Shown: piece by piece, positions 42,914 to 51,838 of the stretch | Layout of the letters: each line of letters begins with the position of its first letter | How positions within the stretch are numbered: the stretch's first letter is position 1 | Assembly (NCBI RefSeq): GCF_014193255.1 | Contig: NZ_JACHZB010000006.1 | Span: 62,001-126,000 of the forward strand | Length of the DNA: 64,000 nucleotides | Direction: 5' to 3' | Source: Rhizobium sp. BK196 | GTDB lineage: Bacteria; Pseudomonadota; Alphaproteobacteria; Rhizobiales; Rhizobiaceae | Notes under the pieces: model-generated | Database searches by the model: none | What the model was told of the DNA's origin: nothing | The model's input: only the letters and a program-made list of their open reading frames with translations | Translations under genes and position numbers: made by a program

Positions 42914-43865
42914 CGTCGTCCCGCTGAACTCCTTTGAAAAGGACGCCGCCGATCATATCGGCGACGACACGGTGCGTGAAGTCTTCGATGCTCTCGACGA
43001 AGCCCGGCTGCCGGACGAGCCGAAAACCGAGATTGTCGGGCGGGCTGCCGACCGCGCATCCGCCGCCTTTGGGATTTCGCACAAAAGTGCTCATCGGAGC
43101 GCGGTGCCTGCCGGCGGCGATCATGATGCCGCAGTCTGCGGGGTCGGGGTCGTCGATGACGGCTTCCTTCTCGAGGTCGATACGCTTGTTGCAGGTCGAG
43201 GTCCATTCCCAGATGTTCCCGCCGAAATCGGCAAGCCCGGTCCGGCTCACGCCGAACGATCCCCTCGGCTGCGGCGCGGGGTCACTCGAGGCGGCGCGGC
43301 GCGCCTCGCGTTCATAATCGGCAAGCCAGCGCAGCGCGGGGTTCTTGCTGTCGGCATCGACACCGAGCGCGTCGTCGGGAAAACGATCGGCGGCAGCGTA
43401 GGCCAGTTCGAAATCGGTCGGAAGTCGCCAGGTCTTGCCCGTCTTCTGCGATAGCCAGTTCGCGTAGCGCAGTGCGTCCTCGTAGCTGACGCCGGTCACC
43501 GGCGTGTCGTCGCCGGAGGTGGCGCTTCGCCCTTCCGGCTCGGAGCAGGCGCCATCGGCCACGCAAACGTCATACTCGGAAAGGCTGGTCTGATATTTCA
43601 TGATCGCCAGAGATGTGCGGACATTGGTCTTGCGCTTCGGCGCATCGACAGCCAGGCCGCGGCGAAAATACTCGGTCGCGTCGCGATATTGGAATTCATG
43701 GGGTGCAATAGTGACGATCTCGGGAGCGGTTAATGCGGCCTCGCGCCGCTCGATATTCACGAACCCGGTCTCAACCGCAAGCGCTGCGGAAAGGACCGCA
43801 AGAAGCGCAAGCGGAAGCGCGATCGAAATGCCGGAAACTCTTGTGGTCTCGGCGTGCGGTGTCAT
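42903..43865 (-). CDS. nirV: NirV, formylglycine-generating-enzyme-like protein
   Basis: 320 residues. An N-terminal membrane anchor (ISIALPLALLAVLSAALAVE) is followed by a SUMF1/FGE-sulfatase domain (TPVTGVSYEDALRYANWLSQ, WEWTSTCNKR, NLGFRLVRQ). NirV accompanies nirK in many denitrifiers; its biochemical role is unproven. It lies 82 bases after the nirK stop, separated by a strong hairpin, and overlaps nnrR downstream. Confidence 0.85.
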   Translation of the reverse strand: MTPHAETTRVSGISIALPLALLAVLSAALAVETGFVNIERREAALTAPEIVTIAPHEFQYRDATEYFRRGLAVDAPKRKTNVRTSLAIMKYQTSLSEYDVCVADGACSEPEGRSATSGDDTPVTGVSYEDALRYANWLSQKTGKTWRLPTDFELAYAAADRFPDDALGVDADSKNPALRWLADYEREARRAASSDPAPQPRGSFGVSRTGLADFGGNIWEWTSTCNKRIDLEKEAVIDDPDPADCGIMIAAGRHRAPMSTFVRNPKGGGCAVGSPPDNLGFRLVRQPGFVESIEDFTHRVVADMIGGVLFKGVQRDDDEG

Positions 43866-43904
43866 GTCCTTTTCGCAACATGCGCCCCCTTTTAAAGAAA
43901 TCGT

Positions 43905-43936
43905 ACTGTGCAGGCCGCCCTCACGGCCTGCACAGT
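43905..43936 (-). terminator. strong hairpin between nirK and nirV (terminator or attenuator)
   Basis: ACTGTGCAGGCCG and CGGCCTGCACAGT form a perfect 13-bp stem with a six-base loop. In nirK direction it begins 11 bases after the stop codon and is followed by an ATTTCTTTAAA run. It may end part of the nirK transcripts and so lower nirV-nnrR expression. Confidence 0.7.
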
Positions 43937-43947
43937 CCCCTTCAAGG

Positions 43948-45096
43948 TCAGCTGGCCGACGGCGACTTCACCGAAGTCATCAGATCGTCGTTCCAGTCCC
44001 CCGTGACCTTGAAGTGGGCAGCCGCACCGAGTTCGAACGCCTCGATGAGGTTGTGGTTGACATAGGCGTAGATCCCCGGCTGTGCGAACGTATAGAGTGC
44101 CGCACCTGCCGTGCCGCCCGGGATGAACCAGGTCTCCTGGTCTATGTCGGGCACGTTGGCAAATTTACCGGTGGCCCAGACATATTCGCCGTGGCCGCCG
44201 ATAAGATGCGGTCGCGTATCGCGGTTGGCCTGCGAATGCACGATGAGAACGGTCTCGCCGACCTTGGCCGTCATCGCATTTTCGCCCGTCAGCGCGCCGA
44301 CGGCGCCGTTGAAAACGACGTGGGTCGGTGTCAACGTCCTCATGACGGCGAGCGTATCCTCGTAGGCCTCGCCGGGGCTGTCATACTTCTTGAATTTGCC
44401 GTTCTCGTCACGTGGAATGTAGAAGTCCTGCTCGCCGACATAGTAGATCTTGTCGTAGACGAGAGGTTTCCCATGGCCGTCGGTGAGACCTTCACGCGGA
44501 AGAACCATGATTGCGCCATTCATCCCCGATGTGACATGCCAGGGCACCATGCCGGGAGGTGCGCAGTGGTAGACAAAGACGCCGGCCTTCGTCGCCTTGA
44601 AGCGCAGGACGGTGCTTTCGCCGGGATTGACGACCGTCAGCGCACCGCCGCCAAGACCGCCGGTCGCGGCGTGAAAGTCGATATTGTGCTGCATGGTGTT
44701 CGTTTCAGGATTGACCAGCGTCAACTCCACATAATCGTCCTGGTGGACGACCATCAGCGGGCCGGGCACCGACCCGTCGAACGTCATCGCGTTCACCTCG
44801 GTCCCATCTTTGTCGAGCACCATCTTCTTTTCCTGGATGGTCAGCGTGAATTCCTTGATCTTCGAGCCACCCTCGGCCTTCTGGCTATGCGAGTGGACGA
44901 AGGGTGGCTTGACCAGCTCGACCTTCTCGCGCTGAAGTTTGGCGAGGTCGGCGGTCGGCGCTTTTCTGGGTGCGTTCGCTGCCATCAGCTCCTCGGCATG
45001 AGCGGAACTATTAACGATGAGGATAGGCGTCAGCGCTCCTGCGACAGCAGCGCCCGTAAGCATCGTGCGACGGGTCATTTGCAGAGTATTCGTCAT
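43948..45096 (-). CDS. nirK: NirK, copper-containing nitrite reductase
   Basis: 382 residues from ATG 45096. The N-terminus is a Tat signal (MTRRTMLTGAAVAGAL, cleavage near AHA). Type 1 and type 2 copper ligands are visible in NIDFHAATG, YHCAPPGMVPWHV with the following SGM, and VNHNLIEAF. It reduces nitrite to NO in the periplasm, taking electrons from pseudoazurin (encoded at 60036). The open frame extends to 45417, but that part is not protein-like. NnrR-type boxes lie about 80-115 bases upstream. Confidence 0.95.
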   Translation of the reverse strand: MTNTLQMTRRTMLTGAAVAGALTPILIVNSSAHAEELMAANAPRKAPTADLAKLQREKVELVKPPFVHSHSQKAEGGSKIKEFTLTIQEKKMVLDKDGTEVNAMTFDGSVPGPLMVVHQDDYVELTLVNPETNTMQHNIDFHAATGGLGGGALTVVNPGESTVLRFKATKAGVFVYHCAPPGMVPWHVTSGMNGAIMVLPREGLTDGHGKPLVYDKIYYVGEQDFYIPRDENGKFKKYDSPGEAYEDTLAVMRTLTPTHVVFNGAVGALTGENAMTAKVGETVLIVHSQANRDTRPHLIGGHGEYVWATGKFANVPDIDQETWFIPGGTAGAALYTFAQPGIYAYVNHNLIEAFELGAAAHFKVTGDWNDDLMTSVKSPSAS

Positions 45097-45174
45097 CTCT
45101 AATCTCCTGTAGTCGAAGAGCGAGCGCATGCCGCCCGGTCGAGAAGCAAAATAGTAGAAACCCCACTGGACTCT

Positions 45175-45188
45175 TTGATTTGGAGCAA
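45175..45188. promoter_or_regulatory. FNR/NnrR hybrid box TTGATTTGGAGCAA
   Basis: FNR-like left half and AGCAA right half, 79 bases before nirK. Confidence 0.4.
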
Positions 45189-45197
45189 ACTGACTGC

Positions 45198-45211
45198 TTG
45201 TGTCAGCGCAA
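45198..45211. promoter_or_regulatory. NnrR-type box TTGTGTCAGCGCAA
   Basis: On the minus strand it reads TTGCGCTGACACAA, matching the TTGCG-N4-CACAA form known for NnrR targets. It stands 102 bases before nirK and 80 before nnrS, so it may control both. Confidence 0.7.
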
Positions 45212-45228
45212 AGTTCTGCCGCCGCTAT

Positions 45229-45242
45229 TTGCGTAATCTCAA
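45229..45242. promoter_or_regulatory. NnrR-like box TTGCGTAATCTCAA
   Basis: Good left half and one mismatch in the right half. It is 49 bases before nnrS. Confidence 0.4.
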
Positions 45243-45290
45243 CGACCACCCCGACAATCTTTGGCATTTCTGTGTGGTCAATTTGGAGAC

Positions 45291-46514
45291 ATGGAAATGA
45301 AAAACACTTCGGATGCCGCGCGAGATCTTCCGCGCGGCATGTCGCGAACCGGACCGGTGCTCTTCTCCTACGGCTTCCGGCCCTTCTTTCTGGCATCGGC
45401 GCTCTTTGCCATCGCAAGCATCGACATATGGGTTGCCCATCTCAGCTTCGGGGTCCCTGTCGCACCGGATTACGGTACATTATACTGGCATGCGCATGAG
45501 ATGCTGTTCGGTTTCGCGCCAGCGGTTCTGGCCGGGTTCCTGCTGACGGCGATCCCGAACTGGACCGGCCGCCTGCCGATCGCCGACAGGCCGCTTGCCA
45601 TGTTGTTTGCGATCTGGTGCGCCGGTCGTATCGCCATGCTGCTCAGCGGTTCGATCGGGATCGTCCTTGCAACCGCTATCGACAGCCTGTTCCTGCCGGT
45701 GATGCTCCTCGTCTGCGCGCGCGAGGTCGTGGCTGGAAAAAAGTGGAAGGACTTGAAGGTCATCGCCGGGCTTTTTGTCCTCTCGCTTGCAAATGTCCTC
45801 TTTCACATCGCCGTCATCGAGGGCATAGGGCCCGAACTTGCGATACGTCTTGGGATCGGCGCCTACGTGCTGCTCGTGACGATCGTCGGAGGCCGGATCC
45901 TGCCGAGCTTCACCCGTAACTGGATCAATCAGTCCGGCCGCACGGACTTCCCCGTGCCCTATAACAGTTTCGATGCGGCAACCATCATCATCGGGGCGGT
46001 CGTGCTCGTTCTATGGGCATGCGCGCCTGATGCCACCGCAACATGCGGGACGGCGGCGGTGGCAGCGGTCCTAAACACGATCAGGCTTATTCGCTGGCGC
46101 GGCTGGACCACCTGGCCTGAATCCATTCTGTTTGTCCTGCACGCCACTTTCTTATTCGTGCCGATTGGATTTGCTGCCATTTCACTTCAGGCATCCGGAT
46201 TGCTGCCCGAAGTGGCCGTGCTCCATATCTTCGCGATCGGCACGATTTCGATGATGATGCTCGCAGTGATGACGCGGGCAACACGCGGCCATACCGGGCG
46301 GAGGCTAAAATCAAGCCGGATGACCAATATATCCTATGTGTTGCTTGGCTGCGTCGCGCTCGTCCGGCCGCTTGCCGAACTCATCCCTACGCTGAGCACG
46401 GAGATCCTTGCTCTGGCAGGGATCGGCTGGACGGCGGCCTTCGGTTTGTTCGTGGTGGAACACGGCCCCCTTTTGTGGTCGGGACGCAAGCCTCTGACGA
46501 TGAGGGGAGGGTGA
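45291..46514 (+). CDS. nnrS: NnrS, heme- and copper-containing membrane protein
   Basis: 407 residues from ATG 45291, five bases after GGAG; ATG 45297 is possible too. Twelve hydrophobic segments and conserved histidines (LYWHAHEMLFGF, PESILFVLHATFLFV) match NnrS, linked to relief of NO stress. The motif YGFRPFFLASALFA at the N-terminus is family-specific. It is divergent from nirK and shares its NnrR-type boxes. A hairpin follows the stop. Confidence 0.9.
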   Translation: MEMKNTSDAARDLPRGMSRTGPVLFSYGFRPFFLASALFAIASIDIWVAHLSFGVPVAPDYGTLYWHAHEMLFGFAPAVLAGFLLTAIPNWTGRLPIADRPLAMLFAIWCAGRIAMLLSGSIGIVLATAIDSLFLPVMLLVCAREVVAGKKWKDLKVIAGLFVLSLANVLFHIAVIEGIGPELAIRLGIGAYVLLVTIVGGRILPSFTRNWINQSGRTDFPVPYNSFDAATIIIGAVVLVLWACAPDATATCGTAAVAAVLNTIRLIRWRGWTTWPESILFVLHATFLFVPIGFAAISLQASGLLPEVAVLHIFAIGTISMMMLAVMTRATRGHTGRRLKSSRMTNISYVLLGCVALVRPLAELIPTLSTEILALAGIGWTAAFGLFVVEHGPLLWSGRKPLTMRGG

Positions 46515-46526
46515 TCCTGCTTTAAG

Positions 46527-46552
46527 CGCCCCAGCTTGGCAGCTGGGGCGCT
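46527..46552. terminator. hairpin between convergent nnrS and CBS-domain genes
   Basis: GCGCCCCAGC and GCTGGGGCGC form a perfect ten-base-pair stem around TTGGCA. There is no T-run, but its position 13 bases after nnrS favours termination. Confidence 0.6.
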
Positions 46553-46651
46553 GCATGCATCCAGGCCCTCGCGCAGGGCTATGGCGCGAAGGCTCAAATG
46601 AGAAATGGCCGCGAGCAAGCCGGCAGTTTTGCGTTGGAGTTGCGCAAACCG

Positions 46652-47089
46652 TCAATGGGCGGTCTGCGAATGCGCGCCGCCGCGTTGGGAGATGCCGCCC
46701 AGCGCCTTGCCTGTTTCCTTGGCACTGCCTTTCATGGCGAGATCGCCAAGCGAGATGATGCCGACGAGCCGCTTTTTTCGGTTCAGTATCGGCAACCGTC
46801 GGACTCGAAGATCACCCATATTATGAAGAACGTCTTCCACGTCTTCATCCTCGAAGCAGTATTTGACATCGGTACTCATCACGTCTCGTACCTTTGTCTT
46901 CGGGCCTCTTCCCTCTGCCACGCCGCGGATCGCGATGTCGCGATCGGTGATCATGCCGACCAGCCGGTCATTCTCACCCACCGGGAGAACGCCTGTGTCG
47001 AGACGTCCCATCATCAAGGCGACATCCTGCAATGTATGCTCCGGATCGGTGATCTGGACGTCCGTCGTCATGCAATCGCTGATTTTCAT
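46652..47089 (-). CDS. CBS-domain pair protein
   Basis: 145 residues made of two CBS motifs (MTTDVQITDPEHTLQDVALM to MITDRDIAIRGV, then MSTDVKYCFEDEDVEDVLHN to GIISLGDLAMKG). Such stand-alone pairs bind adenine nucleotides and are often redox or starvation responsive; a cysteine lies in the second repeat. It converges on nnrS. The 192 bases between it and the gene upstream on the same strand hold nothing clear. Confidence 0.85.
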   Translation of the reverse strand: MKISDCMTTDVQITDPEHTLQDVALMMGRLDTGVLPVGENDRLVGMITDRDIAIRGVAEGRGPKTKVRDVMSTDVKYCFEDEDVEDVLHNMGDLRVRRLPILNRKKRLVGIISLGDLAMKGSAKETGKALGGISQRGGAHSQTAH

Positions 47090-47281
47090 GATAACCTCAT
47101 GATAACCTCCCTCAGGTTGCCCACGCCGAATAGCTTGGGCTTAACAAAAAATAACGTGCACCAGTCGGAAACGTTCCGGACGCGAGGCCAGCAGACATCG
47201 TGCAAAGCTCGCTTTGCGGCCACTGTGGAGCGTCAAAGCGGGCCATATGTTTCGGGCGTGCATCGCTCAGCCGCGCTCGCC

Positions 47282-47569
47282 TCACGACGTCATGCGCAAA
47301 AACCGCATTTCTTCGCTGAGCACGCAGCCGTCTTCGCTGACGATCGCAACCCAGATCCGATTGCCGATGCGGACGGAAAGACGCCGCTTGCCGGCGTCGG
47401 CACCAGTGCCGACCTCCACTCTCGAGCGGACGAGACCGCGGCGCAGATGATCCATGAGAAGGTCTGGCGCAAGGTTGAAACGGTTGGCAAGGACGGCAGC
47501 ATCGACGATGGGGCTGCCGTCTGTCTGCAATCCGAACAGCCCCGTCCTATCCACCGTGTCTTCGCTCAT
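47282..47569 (-). CDS. DUF6522-like small protein
   Basis: 95 residues from ATG 47569, with GGAAG before it; the longer ATG 47647 lacks a ribosome site. The sequence (PIVDAAVLANRFNLAPDLLM, then IGNRIWVAIVSEDGCVLSEE) matches small proteins that I know as DUF6522 from rhizobia. The role is unknown. It ends the same-direction series DUF2249 / membrane protein / DUF2249 / DUF59, with a 102-base gap, so membership in that operon is likely but not certain. Confidence 0.6.
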   Translation of the reverse strand: MSEDTVDRTGLFGLQTDGSPIVDAAVLANRFNLAPDLLMDHLRRGLVRSRVEVGTGADAGKRRLSVRIGNRIWVAIVSEDGCVLSEEMRFLRMTS

Positions 47570-47671
47570 GGGCTTCCAACCAGAAGGGAGGCAGACTAAC
47601 CGTCCCAATTCGATATGATTCTGCTCGTCGGGCGGCAGTTCCGCCATCCGAAAGATGTGACCCTAAAGCGA

Positions 47672-47977
47672 TCATGTCCTCGGCAGACCGAAGAGCGAGA
47701 CCATATCCGGCGACCAGGCGGGTTCGTAGACGAGGTCGACGACGGCTCGGCTTACGCCGTCAATATCCTCAACCCGCTGACGCACTGCATCCGCAATATA
47801 GCCGGAGGCCGGACAGAAACGGGTCGTCGTCGTCATCTTGATCTTCGCGACTGCGGGCTCGGTCATATCGATTTCGTAAACCAGACCGAGATCGATGATA
47901 CTCGTTCCCATCTCGGGGTCTTCTATCTCGCGCAGCGCATTGCGAACGTCCTGTTCCGTCACCTCAGGCACCAGCAT
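47672..47977 (-). CDS. DUF59/MIP18-family metal-sulfur cluster assembly factor
   Basis: 101 residues: REIEDPEMGTSIIDLGLVYE, then TTTTRFCPASGYIADAVRQR with the family cysteine, and YEPAWSPDMVS. DUF59 proteins (SufT, PaaD, the MIP18 family) help mature iron-sulfur proteins. The start overlaps the double-DUF2249 gene by 14 bases, showing tight coupling. In this NO region it may repair or build Fe-S centres damaged by NO; that is inference. Confidence 0.8.
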   Translation of the reverse strand: MLVPEVTEQDVRNALREIEDPEMGTSIIDLGLVYEIDMTEPAVAKIKMTTTTRFCPASGYIADAVRQRVEDIDGVSRAVVDLVYEPAWSPDMVSLFGLPRT

Positions 47978-48491
47978 TGTTCTGTTCTCCCGTGGTCGTC
48001 CTGATCATGATCCGGTAGGTCTTGCCGGACGAATCGAAATTGCCGATCCATTCGTGGCCCCGTGCCTTCAATTCGTTGAAGAGGAAGACGGGTTCTCGGT
48101 TGAGAAGGGCAAACAGAACCTCGCCGTCCTCCATCATCTCCAGCCGGGACAAAATGCGCTCCATCGGCTCGGGCGGGGCAAGGTCGGTCAGATCGAGGTT
48201 CCAGACCGGCTCGGGCCAGACCGCTTCCGTCGCGGCGACGGCGGGTTCCGATCGCTGAATGGGCTTGTTCGGGATGAAATCGATTTCCCAATCATCTTCA
48301 GCCAGACGCGTTGCGACATGTGAATAGCCGCGTTTTTCAAGTTGGCGGATCAAAGGGACGGGCTCGAATATTGCGCGTAGCTTCAGACCCTCATCGGGAT
48401 CGAGGCCGGCGAATGCATCCATGATGAGCTGGAATGGCATGCCGCCATCGCGCAGGATCTGTCGGACGTCGAGTTCACGGAACTGAACCAT
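47964..48491 (-). CDS. protein with two DUF2249-like domains
   Basis: 175 residues. Repeat one at about 4-75 (ELDVRQILRDGGMPFQLIMD, then YSHVATRLAEDDWEIDF) and repeat two at about 95-170 (NLDLTDLAPPEPMERILSRL, then WIGNFDSSGKTYRIMI) both follow the DUF2249 pattern. The family is common near hemerythrin-like and denitrification genes, but its activity is unknown. It overlaps the membrane protein gene by 17 bases on one side and DUF59 by 14 on the other. Confidence 0.7.
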   Translation of the reverse strand: MVQFRELDVRQILRDGGMPFQLIMDAFAGLDPDEGLKLRAIFEPVPLIRQLEKRGYSHVATRLAEDDWEIDFIPNKPIQRSEPAVAATEAVWPEPVWNLDLTDLAPPEPMERILSRLEMMEDGEVLFALLNREPVFLFNELKARGHEWIGNFDSSGKTYRIMIRTTTGEQNNAGA

Positions 48492-49848
48492 TGGCGTTAC
48501 CTCTTTGGTTTGCGGCGACGAACAGCGCCGGTTTGTGAAATGGTGCGGTCTTAATCTCTGGTTCTACATTCGCGAGCGCGCGAGCGAGCACCAGCTCGAT
48601 GATAAGAGCGAGCGTCGATGCGGTTTGAACCACCGCGAACACACGAAAACCCAAGTCCCATCCAGCGCAGAGCGCGGCCGCAGCGCCGACTACCGAGACG
48701 TAGAAGAGGCCAAGCCAGACCCCGGCCCGGCGTCCGTTGATCAGTTCGCCAAGCTTTGGCGTCGGCCTGCGGCCAAGAAGCGGGCCGAAGGCCTCGATCC
48801 AAGTGAGGAATGGAACGATCTTCAGCAACTGGGCGAGACCGAAGCCTGTGAGCCACCCGAACACGAAAAGATAGACTATTGCCGATATGATACGTGTCTC
48901 GGCACCGAGGAAAAGGGACAACGCAAGAAGGGAAACGGAGAGGCCGAGCATCGCGAAGGCCGGCAGCGATCCCAGCGTATTCAGCTCGAGCGTGGGGCGG
49001 CGCCTGGCGCGATATGTTCCGTAAATTTCGAAGAGATAGGCGGCTACGATCAGCCCAAACAGCACCGCGGCCGACAGGAAAACGGCGCGCGCAAAATCGG
49101 GTTCGACGACCGCGGCGATCGCTGCCACCGACAGGAGAAGGACCGCCAGCGTGCTCGATCGGCGAATGAGCTGCGCCTTGCGCATATCGTTGGACAGTAG
49201 GAACATCGGAAGCAACTTGTAGCTGACGCCGATCGCCGCAAAGGTCATCCAACCGCCGAGGCCGAAACTCGCATGAAAAGCGACCGCATCCATGCCATAG
49301 GCGACGATTTCGGGTGCTTCCAACTGGCCGGAGATCGTCAACGCAAACAGGGCGCCGAAGGCCGTCGTGACGAGCAGGCATCCGATACCGACGAGAACGA
49401 TGAGGGAGGCGGCATGCACGCGTCTTCCCCGCCAGAGCAGGGCGGACAAGGATAGCGAAACAGCGGCGATCGAGAGTGAAATCGTCGCGGACGCGGCAAA
49501 CATGACGGGACCGGCCGCAACGGAACCGAGGCTGATCAGGTGAAAGCCGAGCATGAGAAGTGCCGGACCGGCGACCATGCCGGCGAATGCAATCAGATCG
49601 AAGCGGCCGGCTGGTCTGTCATTGCCTGTCAGGACCGGCGCGAACTGGAACAATGATCCGATCATCAGAAGCAAAAGCCATCCGAGCGTCACGGCATGCA
49701 CGATGGCAAGCGCTCCAGGTTCGGCGACGTCTAGGGAGGGCGTCCAGACGCCTGCTGCCAGCAGGCACTCCGCCAGCAGCAGGTAAGACAGTGCCGCGCC
49801 GAAATACGACATCGTCCACCGCGACAGAGTCGCGCCCACTGGCATCAT
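48475..49848 (-). CDS. polytopic membrane protein, NnrS / oxidase-subunit-I-like
   Basis: 457 residues with about twelve helices. Conserved-looking histidines lie in helices (ALAIVHAVTLGWLLLLM, AVAFHASFGLGGWMTFA), each followed by a Gly-Trp, a layout similar to NnrS or heme-copper oxidase subunit I. No Cu-B or NorB signature is complete. It lies 15 bases after the single-DUF2249 gene and overlaps the double-DUF2249 gene. Heme binding and a role in NO handling are plausible, unproven ideas. Confidence 0.6.
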   Translation of the reverse strand: MMPVGATLSRWTMSYFGAALSYLLLAECLLAAGVWTPSLDVAEPGALAIVHAVTLGWLLLLMIGSLFQFAPVLTGNDRPAGRFDLIAFAGMVAGPALLMLGFHLISLGSVAAGPVMFAASATISLSIAAVSLSLSALLWRGRRVHAASLIVLVGIGCLLVTTAFGALFALTISGQLEAPEIVAYGMDAVAFHASFGLGGWMTFAAIGVSYKLLPMFLLSNDMRKAQLIRRSSTLAVLLLSVAAIAAVVEPDFARAVFLSAAVLFGLIVAAYLFEIYGTYRARRRPTLELNTLGSLPAFAMLGLSVSLLALSLFLGAETRIISAIVYLFVFGWLTGFGLAQLLKIVPFLTWIEAFGPLLGRRPTPKLGELINGRRAGVWLGLFYVSVVGAAAALCAGWDLGFRVFAVVQTASTLALIIELVLARALANVEPEIKTAPFHKPALFVAANQRGNANGSVP

Positions 49849-49863
49849 GGCGCGTCTCCTGCG

Positions 49864-50148
49864 CTAGTGGCTGCCGCAGCAGCAGTCGCAACCCGAATCG
49901 AGGCGGGTAATCTCCACGCGCCACACGTCCGGTCCCTGTTCCAGATATTCGAAGGAGAATTTTCCGGGCAGGGCGGTGTCGAGCTGGTACTGCGGAGGGC
50001 GGGGCTCGTGGTCGCTGGTAATGTGGACGCTCTGGCCCGGTGTCAGCGAATTCAACGTGCCGAAGATCCGGGGATGACGCTCGATGGGCGGCAGGATCCG
50101 CACATCGATGTGCGCAATCGTCGTCTGCGTGGCTGGCGCGTCTGTCAT
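49864..50148 (-). CDS. single-domain DUF2249 protein with C-terminal cysteine cluster
   Basis: 94 residues with the DUF2249 core (IDVRILPPIERHPRIFGTLN, FSFEYLEQGPDVWRVEITR) and a C-terminal tail CDCCCGSH holding four cysteines and a histidine, suggestive of metal or cluster binding. First gene of the operon running to 47672; the start is divergent from hemN, with an FNR-like box in the 256-base gap. Confidence 0.75.
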   Translation of the reverse strand: MTDAPATQTTIAHIDVRILPPIERHPRIFGTLNSLTPGQSVHITSDHEPRPPQYQLDTALPGKFSFEYLEQGPDVWRVEITRLDSGCDCCCGSH

Positions 50149-50331
50149 TATGGCTGTTTCCTTCTGCCGCGGAATGACTGATGACCGGACCGCGGCGCAT
50201 CCCGTGTCGAGGCGGAAGATAGCCGGGTGCGGGTCGGGCGACTTTGACAGCGAGCAAACAGCCGCACGATTGTTGCCGCCGGACTCGGGCGGCGGCCGAA
50301 CTTGCTATTGTCAACTTTACGCGGGTCGTTG

Positions 50332-50345
50332 TTGATCCAGGACAA
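50332..50345. promoter_or_regulatory. FNR/NnrR-like box TTGATCCAGGACAA
   Basis: Canonical left half; the right half GACAA is one off. It stands 59 bases before hemN and 183 bases before the DUF2249 gene, a good distance for hemN. Confidence 0.45.
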
Positions 50346-50404
50346 GGAAGCTTGCCCCTTCGTCGGCTTATGAACATCATGATAGTCTCATGAAGGAAGC
50401 CGAA

Positions 50405-51757
50405 ATGTCCGATGTCCTGGTCGCCAAATATGGCGAGGCCCGCCTGCCGCGTTACACCAGCTATCCGACCGCGCCTGCGTTTTCGCCGGTCGTCGGGCCG
50501 CAGCAATATGCGCATGGTCTTTCCGACGTCGCAGCTTCCGGACCCGTCTCCGTGTACCTGCACGTTCCCTTCTGTCGCTCCATGTGCTGGTATTGCGGCT
50601 GCCACACGACGATCACGCGCCAGGATGCACCCGTGCTGGAATATCTCGATGTCCTGAGCCAGGAGATCGAACTCGTATCACAGGCAGCCCGAAACGAGGT
50701 TCCGGTCAAAAACGTTCATTTCGGCGGCGGCACGCCGACGATCATGAAGCCGGACGAATTTTCGAGCCTGATGGACAAGCTCAAGAGCGCGTTCCAGTTT
50801 ACCGGCGACAGCAGCGTTGCAGTCGAGATCGATCCGCGGACGCTGTCGGGTGCAATGATTGCCGCTCTCGGCGAGAACGGCGTCGACCGCGCAAGCCTCG
50901 GTGTCCAGAGTTTCGACCCGGTCGTTCAGAAAGCAATCAACCGGATACAGAGCTTGGAGCAGACGCAGGCGGCTGTGACGGGGCTCAGGGGTTACGGTGT
51001 GACGAGCATCAATTTCGACCTCATCTACGGGCTCCCCTATCAGACCATCCAATCCTGCATCGAAACGGTAAGAACGGCTGTCGAGTTGCGGCCCGAACGT
51101 TTCGCAGTCTTCGGATATGCCCATGTGCCGGCCTTCAAGAAGCATCAGCGGCTGATCGATGAAGCAGCGCTGCCCGATGCCGCGCAGCGCAACGAGCAGG
51201 CCGAGGCGATTGCACAGGAACTTGAGAGCGCCGGTTATGTTCGTGTCGGTCTTGATCATTTTGCATTGCCCGACGATCAGCTCGCGATCGCCTCGGTTTC
51301 GGGAACCCTGCGGCGGAACTTCCAGGGCTACACGACCGATGAATGTGAAACCTTGATCGGGCTCGGCGCGTCGGCGATTGGCCGGCTGCCTGATGGCTAC
51401 GTCCAAAACCATGTCGCTCTTGGTCGTTACGCAGAGCGGATCAGTTCGGGAATCCTCGCGACTGCCAAGGGATATGAGCTGACCGATGAAGACAAATTTC
51501 GGGCGAGAGTGATCGAACGGCTGATGTGCGACTTCAAGGTCGATCTGGCAAAGCTTGGCGCGGAGGCCGGCTATGATGCCGGCTTTCTCCTCGAGCGGAA
51601 CGACCGGCTGGACAGCCTCGCGTCGGATGGTGTGGTGACGATCGAGAATGGCCGCGTCACCGTCTCGAAGGAGCATCGCTTCATGGTCCGCGCCGTCGCA
51701 GCAGCCTTCGACGCCTACTTCGGTTCCTTCGGCCGGACGCACAGCAAGGCGGCATGA
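50405..51757 (+). CDS. hemN: HemN, oxygen-independent coproporphyrinogen III oxidase
   Basis: 450 residues from ATG 50405, which has AAGGAAG in front; ATG 50390 has none. The radical-SAM cluster motif CRSMCWYCGC (residues ~62-71) is followed by HFGGGTPTIM and the HemN C-terminal domain. It makes protoporphyrinogen under low oxygen and supplies heme for cbb3 oxidase and NorCB. A terminator-like hairpin follows, shared with convergent norD. Confidence 0.92.
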   Translation: MSDVLVAKYGEARLPRYTSYPTAPAFSPVVGPQQYAHGLSDVAASGPVSVYLHVPFCRSMCWYCGCHTTITRQDAPVLEYLDVLSQEIELVSQAARNEVPVKNVHFGGGTPTIMKPDEFSSLMDKLKSAFQFTGDSSVAVEIDPRTLSGAMIAALGENGVDRASLGVQSFDPVVQKAINRIQSLEQTQAAVTGLRGYGVTSINFDLIYGLPYQTIQSCIETVRTAVELRPERFAVFGYAHVPAFKKHQRLIDEAALPDAAQRNEQAEAIAQELESAGYVRVGLDHFALPDDQLAIASVSGTLRRNFQGYTTDECETLIGLGASAIGRLPDGYVQNHVALGRYAERISSGILATAKGYELTDEDKFRARVIERLMCDFKVDLAKLGAEAGYDAGFLLERNDRLDSLASDGVVTIENGRVTVSKEHRFMVRAVAAAFDAYFGSFGRTHSKAA

Positions 51758-51838
51758 TCTCTTCCTGACGGCCATGTTTCGATAGGCGGCCGGTGACAAC
51801 GGCGATATGCCCGCCGGCCATCCTCCCCAAAATCAGAA

